A stretch of 11,942 bases of DNA. It comes from Fimenecus stercoravium (lineage in GTDB: Bacteria > Bacillota > Clostridia > Oscillospirales > Acutalibacteraceae). Of the stretch, positions 1 to 5,668 are shown in pieces. The translations under genes were made by a program, and so were the position numbers. Every line of letters begins with the position of its first letter. The first letter of the stretch is position 1. Under the pieces are notes generated by a model. That model saw nothing but the letters and a program-made list of their open reading frames with translations. It made no database searches and had not been told where the DNA came from. The DNA lies in NCBI GenBank assembly GCA_018711545.1, contig DVIC01000106.1, positions 1 to 11,942 on the forward strand, given 5' to 3'.

Positions 1-965
1 TGTATGCTGCTCCATTCTATGATGGAAAAAAGTGCGGAACATATCGTCCCGCCAAAAAGCCCCAGTGGCGCAAAAGGCTTCGTAAAGTCCAAACCGCGAT
101 CCAAAAGCAAAAATCCTGCAAATACCGGGAACAAAAGCAACGGAATGTAAAATGGGTTGCCGTAAGGATCTGTTACTAAAGCTTCCACCATGATTTTTGC
201 CGCATAAAAAGCGGTAGCCCCAAGCGTCGCGATCCACACGGAGAATTTGTAGCGGGCATCCGCCTTGTCTTTACGAAGCACCAGCGGCAAAAGCAGCCCG
301 CCTGCAAGCAGGAGGAGCGCAAAGAGAAATTCCACTGTGTTTGCCTGTATTGACCAGTGTATGACCATATATAGATACGGCGCCAATGGGGAGACCGCTT
401 GAAACAGCCACAAAACAGGCAGACAAAATACAATATCCAGCAGAAGACAATTCGTAAAGCCGCAGTGGATGTCGAAAACACTGTTTACAAGCGCCACGGT
501 GGAAACGACGCCTACACACCAAAGGATAGCGGCGCACTCCCGAAACAGCACGCTTTGCCTCTGCCGCAGAAAGACGTATACGGCAAAACCCTGCCCCAGA
601 AGAATCGGCAGAACGGAAAATACCGCCTGCAGCCCCAGGGGAAAGTCGCGCCAGAAATTGAAAAAGATCAGCACAAGCCCAATGCCGACAAACAGTGTGC
701 CGAGCACGGCGAGTACGATGCGGATGCGGTAGTCCGGGCGCTGCTCATCCGTGCCGATATGCCGGCGTTTGCCGTAGATGAGCGCCTCGATCTCTGTATT
801 CAGAATTTCAGAAAGCCGCACGAGTGCGTCAATGTCGGGCTGGGTCTTGTCGTTTTCCCAGTTCGAGATCGCCTGCCGCGTAACGTGCATTTTTTCCGCC
901 AGCTGTGCCTGCGTCATGCCGCAGTCCGTTCGCAGGCGGCGCAGATTTTTTGCAACTTTTGCCAT
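1..965 (-). CDS. XRE-family HTH regulator fused to a polytopic membrane domain (partial, C-terminus off the window)
   Basis: The frame is open from the ATG at 965 to the window edge, giving 321 residues without a stop. An AAGGAGGT ribosome binding site lies 6 bases before the ATG. Residues about 6-60 form a classic HTH_3/XRE domain, with MTQAQLAEKMHVTRQAISNW as the helix-turn-helix core. A short basic, hydrophilic linker follows (about 64-80). From about residue 81 the protein is strongly hydrophobic, with seven or eight likely transmembrane helices, for example around 83-102, 110-132, 141-160, 168-190 and 200-218. The likely role is a DNA-binding regulator tethered to the membrane, perhaps sensing a membrane or envelope signal; this is inference, and the sensor domain matches no family I can name. 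Inverted repeats around its promoter suggest autoregulation. The HTH call is firm; signal and targets are unknown. Confidence 0.85.
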   Translation of the reverse strand, partial: MAKVAKNLRRLRTDCGMTQAQLAEKMHVTRQAISNWENDKTQPDIDALVRLSEILNTEIEALIYGKRRHIGTDEQRPDYRIRIVLAVLGTLFVGIGLVLIFFNFWRDFPLGLQAVFSVLPILLGQGFAVYVFLRQRQSVLFRECAAILWCVGVVSTVALVNSVFDIHCGFTNCLLLDIVFCLPVLWLFQAVSPLAPYLYMVIHWSIQANTVEFLFALLLLAGGLLLPLVLRKDKADARYKFSVWIATLGATAFYAAKIMVEALVTDPYGNPFYIPLLLFPVFAGFLLLDRGLDFTKPFAPLGLFGGTICSALFSIIEWSSI

Positions 966-981
966 ACCGATACCTCCTTTA

Positions 982-1032
982 CAATTTCATTGAACCATAT
1001 TTTTGTCAAAATGTCACGCAATGTTTCATTGC
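982..1032. promoter_or_regulatory. Candidate XRE operator pair and promoter of the membrane regulator
   Basis: Two related inverted repeats lie upstream of the regulator: CAATTTCATTG at 982-992 and GCAATG-TTT-CATTGC at 1018-1032. They share the octamer TTTCATTG at 985-992 and 1024-1031. On the minus strand a possible promoter sits between them: TTGCGT (1021-1016), 16 bases, TATGGT (999-994). This would place one repeat over the -35 and the other near the start of transcription. A consensus TTGACA at 1009-1004 is also present, but its best-spaced -10 would overlap the ribosome binding site. The geometry fits autorepression; binding is inferred. Confidence 0.45.
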
Positions 1033-1040
1033 ATAAGGTA

Positions 1041-1090
1041 AAAAAATACAACAAACCGCATTGCAACGAGAAATTTCTGTGCAATGCGGT
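1041..1090 (-). terminator. Terminator of the Gfo/Idh/MocA gene
   Basis: A perfect 11-bp stem, 1055-1065 paired with 1080-1090, has a 14-base loop that itself contains the palindrome AGAAATTTCT. On the minus strand it is followed by TTGTTGT and then a run of seven T (about 1040-1046). It begins 18 bases after the oxidoreductase stop codon. The stem carries the same CATTGC/GCAATG hexamer as the nearby operator-like repeats. Confidence 0.7.
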
Positions 1091-1107
1091 AGTGTTTATG
1101 TTGGAAT

Positions 1108-2409
1108 TTACAGCATGACTTTCTGCGGCATGCCGTCCTGCTCGCGCGAACGATCTGCAAGATATACGCACAGATGTCCTGCCACGGAGTCAAAGATCGA
1201 GGTGCACGCAAGGCTGGTTTTGCCGCCCTGCAAAAAGTTTACGAAATCCTCCGCCAGCCGCTCGTCGCCGCCGCCGTGCCCGCCGTAAGCGCCGACCATG
1301 TCGCCCGTAACATGCAGATCGACCTCTTCTACCGTCTTTTCGTCGGTCTTGGTCGGGTGGATCTTCGAGATATAGAATTTGGACTCTTCAAAGTCTCCGT
1401 AAATCTCACCGAGTGTCCCGATGATGTGGATACGCCGCTCGGATTTGGAAGCGCCGCCGACCATATTGTGCGTGCCCGTCGCACCGCTTGCGAAATTCAC
1501 AAGCACGGACTGGTGATCCACCACGTTGTTGTTGCACTTGTAAATGCATTTGCCGTAGTTGCTGTCTCCTTTTAGAAGGTTTACGCGGTCCTGCTCGGTG
1601 GGGTGCTCGAGCCCCTCTAACTTATCCCAAATATAAAATGCCCAGCGTTCGGGCTGGTCGAGATACAGCCGTTTGGCGGAATACCGGCAGGTTTCTACCA
1701 ACGGACAATCCACAAGGCAGCGCGTGCCGGCTTCCTTCGGCGCGTTCTCAGGCTTAAACTGGAATTTACTGCCGAAGGAACATACCGTTACCGGGCGTGT
1801 TTCGGCCATCATCCACATCATCAGGTCGATGTCGTGGCAGCACTTTGCCAAAAGCATCGTCGTGTGGCACTCGTCGGAGTTTGCCCATTTGCCGCGTACA
1901 TACGACGTAGAAAGATGGTGATAGCTGACGTGCTCGTTCATCTGTATATTGATGATGTCGCCGATCTCGCCGGCGGCAACACGTTCTTTAATGGAAAGAT
2001 AAAACGGCGTGTAACGCAGCACATGGCAGATCATGACCTTGTTGCCGTTTTTGCGCACGCAGTCTACAAGGCGGCGCATTTCTGCCTCGTTGGTGGCGAA
2101 AGGCTTCTCAAGAAGCATGTCGTATCCCTTTTCCAAAAGGGGAACAGCGGTTTCCACATGCTGCTGATCCATCGTGCCGTTGATTACGGCATCCGCAAAT
2201 TTCGGTACGGCTGCCAGCGCCGCAGCGTCCTCAAAGCAGTTTTCTTCGGAAAAGCCGAACATCTTGCGCGTCTTTTCACGCCGGATGGGGTCGGGATCGG
2301 CAACGCCCACGATCCGAAGCAGCTCCGGCTTTTGCAGCGCCAGTTTTGCATAAATAATGGCGCGATGCCCCGCGCCGACGATCACGGCGGTAATCGGTTT
2401 TTGCGGCAT
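1108..2409 (-). CDS. Gfo/Idh/MocA-family NAD(P)-dependent oxidoreductase
   Basis: The product is 433 residues if it starts at the ATG at 2409; the ATG at 2418 is the alternative. Longer in-frame starts at 2442 and 2511 lie inside the -10 box or the upstream terminator, so they are excluded. The N-terminus is a Rossmann fold with ITAVIVGAGHRA (6-17) and an acidic residue at the end of strand 2 (VADPD). The family EKP motif is at 101-103, and a CHDID motif at 191-195 supplies the usual active-site His and Asp. Residues 231-241 carry a Cys cluster (C231, C235, C241), and a Gly/His-rich GGHGGGDE motif lies near the C-terminus. Family members oxidise or reduce sugars, inositols and related polyols; the substrate here cannot be read from sequence. 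It is monocistronic, with its own promoter and terminator. Confidence 0.9.
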   Translation of the reverse strand: MPQKPITAVIVGAGHRAIIYAKLALQKPELLRIVGVADPDPIRREKTRKMFGFSEENCFEDAAALAAVPKFADAVINGTMDQQHVETAVPLLEKGYDMLLEKPFATNEAEMRRLVDCVRKNGNKVMICHVLRYTPFYLSIKERVAAGEIGDIINIQMNEHVSYHHLSTSYVRGKWANSDECHTTMLLAKCCHDIDLMMWMMAETRPVTVCSFGSKFQFKPENAPKEAGTRCLVDCPLVETCRYSAKRLYLDQPERWAFYIWDKLEGLEHPTEQDRVNLLKGDSNYGKCIYKCNNNVVDHQSVLVNFASGATGTHNMVGGASKSERRIHIIGTLGEIYGDFEESKFYISKIHPTKTDEKTVEEVDLHVTGDMVGAYGGHGGGDERLAEDFVNFLQGGKTSLACTSIFDSVAGHLCVYLADRSREQDGMPQKVML

Positions 2410-2440
2410 ATCATTCATCCCGTTTCGCAAAATTTCCGAC

Positions 2441-2469
2441 ATTATACACCGACCGTATGTAAAATACAA
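2441..2469 (-). promoter_or_regulatory. Sigma-A-type promoter of the oxidoreductase gene
   Basis: TTGTAT (2469-2464), a 17-base spacer, then a perfect TATAAT (2446-2441) on the minus strand. Predicted transcription start is near 2434, giving a short leader of about 15-25 bases before the ATGs at 2418 and 2409. Confidence 0.8.
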
Positions 2470-2479
2470 GGTTTTTTTC

Positions 2480-2521
2480 GAAAAAAATAACAGCTTTTGC
2501 AGGTGAATCACAAAAGCTGTT
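2480..2521 (-). terminator. Terminator of the XRE-nth-dnaD-dnaI operon
   Basis: A perfect 11-bp stem, 2511-2521 with 2489-2499 (AACAGCTTTTG/CAAAAGCTGTT), has an 11-base loop. On the minus strand it is followed by ATTTTTTT. It lies 21 bases after the helicase-loader stop codon and just upstream of the next gene's promoter. Confidence 0.9.
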
Positions 2522-2541
2522 CAAGGCTATGATAAAGCATT

Positions 2542-3513
2542 TCAGCGAAGGCGGATGCGCATATCGCTGCCTACAAAATGCAGCACCGCATAGTTGCCCA
2601 GAATGCGCGAAGTCACGCGGTCGGAATATCGCGTTTCCAGCTCCGAGAACGTCAAATTGCTGTTGAGAATGGTCGGGCGTGCGCACAAAAGGCGGGTGTT
2701 GACGATATTATAGACTGCCGCTTTGATAAATCCCGTGGTATATTCTGCGCCGAGGTCGTCCAAAATCAAAAGGTCACAGTCCTCCAAAAGGCTTTCCGTG
2801 TCCGCATAGGGCTCCCTTCCGAAATGTTCTTTTTCCAATTTTCCAAACAGGTTTTGCGCCGAACCGTACACCACGCCGTAGCCCTTTTCGATCGCAGCGG
2901 CAGCGATGGCGAGCGAAAGGTGGGTTTTCCCAAGCCCCGTTTTGCCGTACATGAACAGGCTTTGCGCCTTGTCCGAAAATGTATCCGCGTAATTTTGACA
3001 GATGCGCAGGATCGCTTCCATTTCCTCACGCGGGATCAGACCGTCGGCATTCGGCACGGCGTCATATACATCCAAGCGAAAGCTGCTAAAATCAGACAGC
3101 TTGAGCGGGCTCTCGCTTGCGAGCTCCTGGTATGCGAGGTCGCGCAGCAGCTTTTTATAGCATGCACAGGCGTGCCCGTTTACCGCTCCCGTGTCGCTGC
3201 AAACCGGACAGGTATATACCGGCTGCAGGCAGTCTGCGGGGAACCCGTGCTGAGCGAGCAATTCCCGCCGCTTTTCCTGTAATTCCAAATTGCGAACGGC
3301 AAGTGCGCGCACGGCTTCCTCCGCCTTTTCTCCCGCGCTGATGGCGTGTACGGCGGCAAGTCCCGTCTGCGCCATTTGGCGTTCGATCTCCTCGATCTCC
3401 GGGCACACCTTCAGTACCTGTGCTTTGCGCATAAGTGCCTGTGTTTCCGCCTGCTCGCGGCGCTGCCGTAAAATCTCAGCGGCGCGCGCGTAAATTTGCT
3501 TTGCATATCCCAT
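2542..3513 (-). CDS. DnaI/DnaC-like AAA+ helicase loader
   Basis: The product is 323 residues. Residues 1-90 are charged, helical and probably coiled-coil. A Cys4 zinc-knuckle-like motif follows (C102, C105, C116, C118). The AAA+ ATPase core has Walker A GKTGLGKT (190-197), Walker B LLILDD (248-253), a sensor-1-like TILNSN (281-286), and candidate arginine-finger or sensor residues R299 and R303 in SDRVTSR. This is the IstB/DnaC/DnaI architecture: such proteins load the replicative DnaB/DnaC helicase at the origin or at stalled forks. The ATG lies 2 bases after the DnaD-domain stop, with a GGAG site inside the end of that gene, so the two are translationally coupled. An IS21 IstB helper is less likely, because no transposase is adjacent and the partner is a DnaD-domain gene. 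Confidence 0.9.
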   Translation of the reverse strand: MGYAKQIYARAAEILRQRREQAETQALMRKAQVLKVCPEIEEIERQMAQTGLAAVHAISAGEKAEEAVRALAVRNLELQEKRRELLAQHGFPADCLQPVYTCPVCSDTGAVNGHACACYKKLLRDLAYQELASESPLKLSDFSSFRLDVYDAVPNADGLIPREEMEAILRICQNYADTFSDKAQSLFMYGKTGLGKTHLSLAIAAAAIEKGYGVVYGSAQNLFGKLEKEHFGREPYADTESLLEDCDLLILDDLGAEYTTGFIKAAVYNIVNTRLLCARPTILNSNLTFSELETRYSDRVTSRILGNYAVLHFVGSDMRIRLR

Positions 3514-3515
3514 GC

Positions 3516-4553
3516 TTACTGCTCCGTATTCTTTCTTTCTGCGAGCTTCTTTGCAGAGAGGGTTGCTTTTTGCAGCGCCTCATCCAAATTGTATGATGTA
3601 CCGCGGTCTCCCGCGCTCTTACGTGCGGCAGAAGCCGCTTTATAGCTTTCATCTACCGCGTTCGGTGTTTTCAAATTGTTTGCATACCAGTTTTTCAGGA
3701 TCTTATCCATATAAGCGAACGAGACCTTCCCCGTGCGTTCCGCCATTTCCTCATAGGCTTTGATCAGCATATCTGCCGAAAAGCCCATGCCCTGCCAGGA
3801 AAGGATGTATTCCGTCTGCTTCGGGGTAGGGCGCGGGGTCGCGATCCCGACCGCCGCGGCAAGCGAGCGGAACAACTGCGTTGCGGCAGCGTCATTCTTA
3901 ATGTATTCATTTGCATCGTCCAGCGTTTCGATCTCGTGCTGCGCCCAAATTTTACCGACCTTCAGGATGTTGGCCGTGGAGCCCCGCCCTTTTTCGGTCA
4001 GGTGCTGCAGCAGCGTCAAAATAACCTCTTTTTGCAGCCCGTAGGTATCATATAAAGCCAAAAGCGTTGATTGCACATCCAAACCGAATGTGCGCCCGAG
4101 TATGTGCTGTGCCTCCAAAAACAGGCTTTTGACCGTATCGTCCTCCGCAAGGCGCGCAGCGATCTGCTCCATAGTCGGCTTCGGGATCTCCGGCGTCGGG
4201 AGCGTATGCACAACGGCAGGCTTTGCGGCGGGGAGGGGGGAGGCAGGTTTTTGCGCAGGCATCTCGGGTGCAGTTGCACGCTGTGCGCGCGGCACAAACT
4301 TCGTGTTGCCCTGCTCATCCGTAAATAAAAGCACGCCGCGCGATACCCAGAAATCGAGCGACGCGAGCACTTTGTCTGCCGAAAGCTTCAGCGCTGCGGA
4401 AAGATTGTCTATGGAAATACCGCCGCTCGGGTCTCGAAAAATACACAAAAGGACTTTCAAGTCGTCACCGGAGGCTTCGGTAAGATATTGATCGGCAGCG
4501 ATGGCAGGAATGGCAAACATCGCGCCGTAACAGTTGGGGTTTGGTTTATACAT
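3516..4553 (-). CDS. DnaD-domain primosome protein (two DnaB_2/DnaD C-terminal repeats)
   Basis: The product is 345 residues. Residues about 20-90 resemble the winged-helix N-domain of DnaD/DnaB initiation proteins. A Pro/Ala-rich linker (about 91-127) precedes two helical DnaB_2/DDBH2 domains at about 140-212 and 224-294. The second domain ends with the family signature Y-x3-I-x3-W (Y281, I285, W289 in YMDKILKNW). Residues beyond 295 are a charged, disordered-looking tail. DnaD-type proteins remodel DNA and recruit the helicase loader during initiation and restart, which matches the loader gene immediately downstream. An AGGATGA ribosome binding site precedes the ATG, 11 bases after nth. A dnaD-nth linkage is also known in Bacillus subtilis, in the other order. 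Whether this protein acts as DnaD or combines DnaB and DnaD roles is not decidable here. Confidence 0.88.
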   Translation of the reverse strand: MYKPNPNCYGAMFAIPAIAADQYLTEASGDDLKVLLCIFRDPSGGISIDNLSAALKLSADKVLASLDFWVSRGVLLFTDEQGNTKFVPRAQRATAPEMPAQKPASPLPAAKPAVVHTLPTPEIPKPTMEQIAARLAEDDTVKSLFLEAQHILGRTFGLDVQSTLLALYDTYGLQKEVILTLLQHLTEKGRGSTANILKVGKIWAQHEIETLDDANEYIKNDAAATQLFRSLAAAVGIATPRPTPKQTEYILSWQGMGFSADMLIKAYEEMAERTGKVSFAYMDKILKNWYANNLKTPNAVDESYKAASAARKSAGDRGTSYNLDEALQKATLSAKKLAERKNTEQ

Positions 4554-4564
4554 GGGTCGTCATC

Positions 4565-5191
4565 CTATATGTTCTTTTTGCAAAAGGAATTGAGTGCGCA
4601 GCTTTCGCAGTGTGCTTTGCGTGCGGTACACACGGCCCTGCCGTGCAGCACGCAGCGGTGGCAGAAGTCGTTGCTCTCTTCCGGCGGCAGCAGCTTTCGA
4701 AGCGCCGTTTCCACCTTGACGGGGTCTTTTGTTTCCACAAGCCCGATACGGTTCGCAAGGCGAATGAGATGCGTATCCGTGACCACAGCGGGCTTATGAT
4801 ACACATCGCCGACGATCAGGTTCGCGGTTTTTCTGCCCACGCCGGGCAGCGTCGTGAGCGCCTCGATGGTATCGGGCACACGCCCGCCGAAATCCGATCT
4901 GATCTTCTGCGCCATACCGATAATATCGCGTGCCTTACCGTGGTAAAAACCGCAGGAATGGATGATCTCTTCCACATCTTCCACACGCGCCTCGCAATAA
5001 TCATCAAGTGTTTTGTATTTTGCGAACAAAACGGGCGTAACCAAATTCACCCGTGCGTCGGTGCACTGCGCCGACAGCCGGGTGGCAATCAAAAGCTCCA
5101 ACGGGTTCTGTGCTTCCAGAGAGCACAGTGCGTCGGGATATTCTTTTTTTAAGGCCTCAACGGCCTTGATCGCGCGCTCTTTCTTTGTCAT
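4565..5191 (-). CDS. nth: Endonuclease III, DNA glycosylase/AP lyase
   Basis: The product is 208 residues, close to the usual family length of about 210. It removes oxidised pyrimidines and cuts the abasic site by beta-elimination in base-excision repair. The helix-hairpin-helix LPGVGRKTANLI begins at residue 115 and includes the catalytic lysine K121. The catalytic aspartate D139 is in VTDTHL. The C-terminal [4Fe-4S] ligands follow the exact spacing C-x6-C-x2-C-x5-C (C188, C195, C198, C204). All hallmark residues are intact, so it should be active. Its ATG overlaps the TGA of the upstream small XRE gene in an ATGA junction, with only a weak independent ribosome binding site, so translation is probably coupled to that regulator. 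Confidence 0.95.
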   Translation of the reverse strand: MTKKERAIKAVEALKKEYPDALCSLEAQNPLELLIATRLSAQCTDARVNLVTPVLFAKYKTLDDYCEARVEDVEEIIHSCGFYHGKARDIIGMAQKIRSDFGGRVPDTIEALTTLPGVGRKTANLIVGDVYHKPAVVTDTHLIRLANRIGLVETKDPVKVETALRKLLPPEESNDFCHRCVLHGRAVCTARKAHCESCALNSFCKKNI

Positions 5192-5418
5192 AACTGATCC
5201 GGAAACTCCATATCACGGGGCAGACCCAAAAGATAATCGGCGGAAACGCTGAAATAGCGGCAAATTGCCACAATGTCGCGCAGCGAGGGCTCGGAAGCAC
5301 CCGTCTCCAAAAAGGAGATCTTGCGTTGTGTCACGCCGATAGCGTTCGCAAGATCGGTCTGCGTTAAGGGCGGCAGCTTTGCGCATCTTAAATTTTTCAG
5401 ATTTTGCCCGAAGGACAC
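5188..5418 (-). CDS. Small XRE-family HTH transcriptional regulator
   Basis: The product is 76 residues from the GTG at 5418, which has AAAGGAGG nine bases upstream. An in-frame ATG at 5478 lies upstream of the predicted transcription start, so it is rejected. Almost the whole protein is one HTH_3 domain: LTQTDLANAIGVTQRKISFL (18-37) is the helix-turn-helix, followed by the family tail ICRYFSVSADYLLGL. There is no room for a ligand or sensor domain. It is the first gene of the operon and overlaps nth by 4 bases. It may autoregulate the operon and so control the repair and primosome genes; that role is inferred only from position. Confidence 0.85.
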   Translation of the reverse strand: MSFGQNLKNLRCAKLPPLTQTDLANAIGVTQRKISFLETGASEPSLRDIVAICRYFSVSADYLLGLPRDMEFPDQL

Positions 5419-5452
5419 CGCAAAGCGCCTCCTTTCCGTCGAATCGAATCCT

Positions 5453-5482
5453 ATTTTAGCACAAGCCGCACACCGCAATCAA
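5453..5482 (-). promoter_or_regulatory. Promoter of the XRE-nth-dnaD-dnaI operon
   Basis: TTGATT (5482-5477), 18 bases, TAAAAT (5458-5453) on the minus strand. The predicted start is near 5446, giving a leader of about 28 bases. A direct repeat TTCGATTCGA in the leader (about 5439-5449), just before the ribosome binding site, is a possible operator for the encoded regulator. Confidence 0.6.
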
Positions 5483-5596
5483 GCCAAAAAAACAGCGGTA
5501 CAGTAAAATTTTAACTACCTTTTTTGTGCAAATTGAAAATTATACAATATTTGGTGTTTTTTTGTGTAAAATCGGTGTAAAAGCACAATTCCGCAC

Positions 5597-5625
5597 TTGT
5601 AAAATATAGGCGAATTTGGTATACT
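5597..5625 (+). promoter_or_regulatory. Promoter of the GDPD-like gene
   Basis: TTGTAA (5597-5602), 17 bases, TATACT (5620-5625), with a predicted start near 5632 and a leader of about 37 bases. Upstream, TGTAAAA occurs at 5565-5571, 5576-5582 and 5598-5604. The rest of the divergent gap (5483-5596) is AT-rich, with no gene I can support. Confidence 0.65.
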
Positions 5626-5668
5626 TGATTTTAATAAACAGAGCTTTTTGGATTTTGGGAGGAACTTT

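Noticed and set aside
399..1118. Open frame of 239 codons on the plus strand
   Set aside because: Antisense to the HTH-membrane gene and running through its promoter and the neighbouring terminator; no ribosome binding site.
2472..2487. Palindrome TTTTTTTCGAAAAAAA considered as an operator
   Set aside because: It arises from the terminator T run next to an A/T-rich tract; without a loop or a conserved partner there is no reason to call it a binding site.
1834..2490. Open frame of 218 codons on the plus strand
   Set aside because: Antisense to the oxidoreductase with its clear Rossmann and EKP motifs; composition is typical of a shadow frame.
2410..2511. N-terminal extension of the oxidoreductase to the ATG at 2511 or 2442
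   Set aside because: These starts fall within the upstream operon's terminator or inside the TATAAT box, upstream of the predicted transcription start.
2542..3513. IstB transposition helper (IS21) instead of helicase loader
   Set aside because: No IstA-like transposase or terminal inverted repeats nearby; the partner is a DnaD-domain gene in a tight operon, and the N-domain carries a DnaI-like Cys cluster.
5419..5478. N-terminal extension of the small XRE regulator to the ATG at 5478
   Set aside because: It spans the predicted -10 box, and the GTG at 5418 has an excellent AAAGGAGG site and gives the normal XRE N-terminus.
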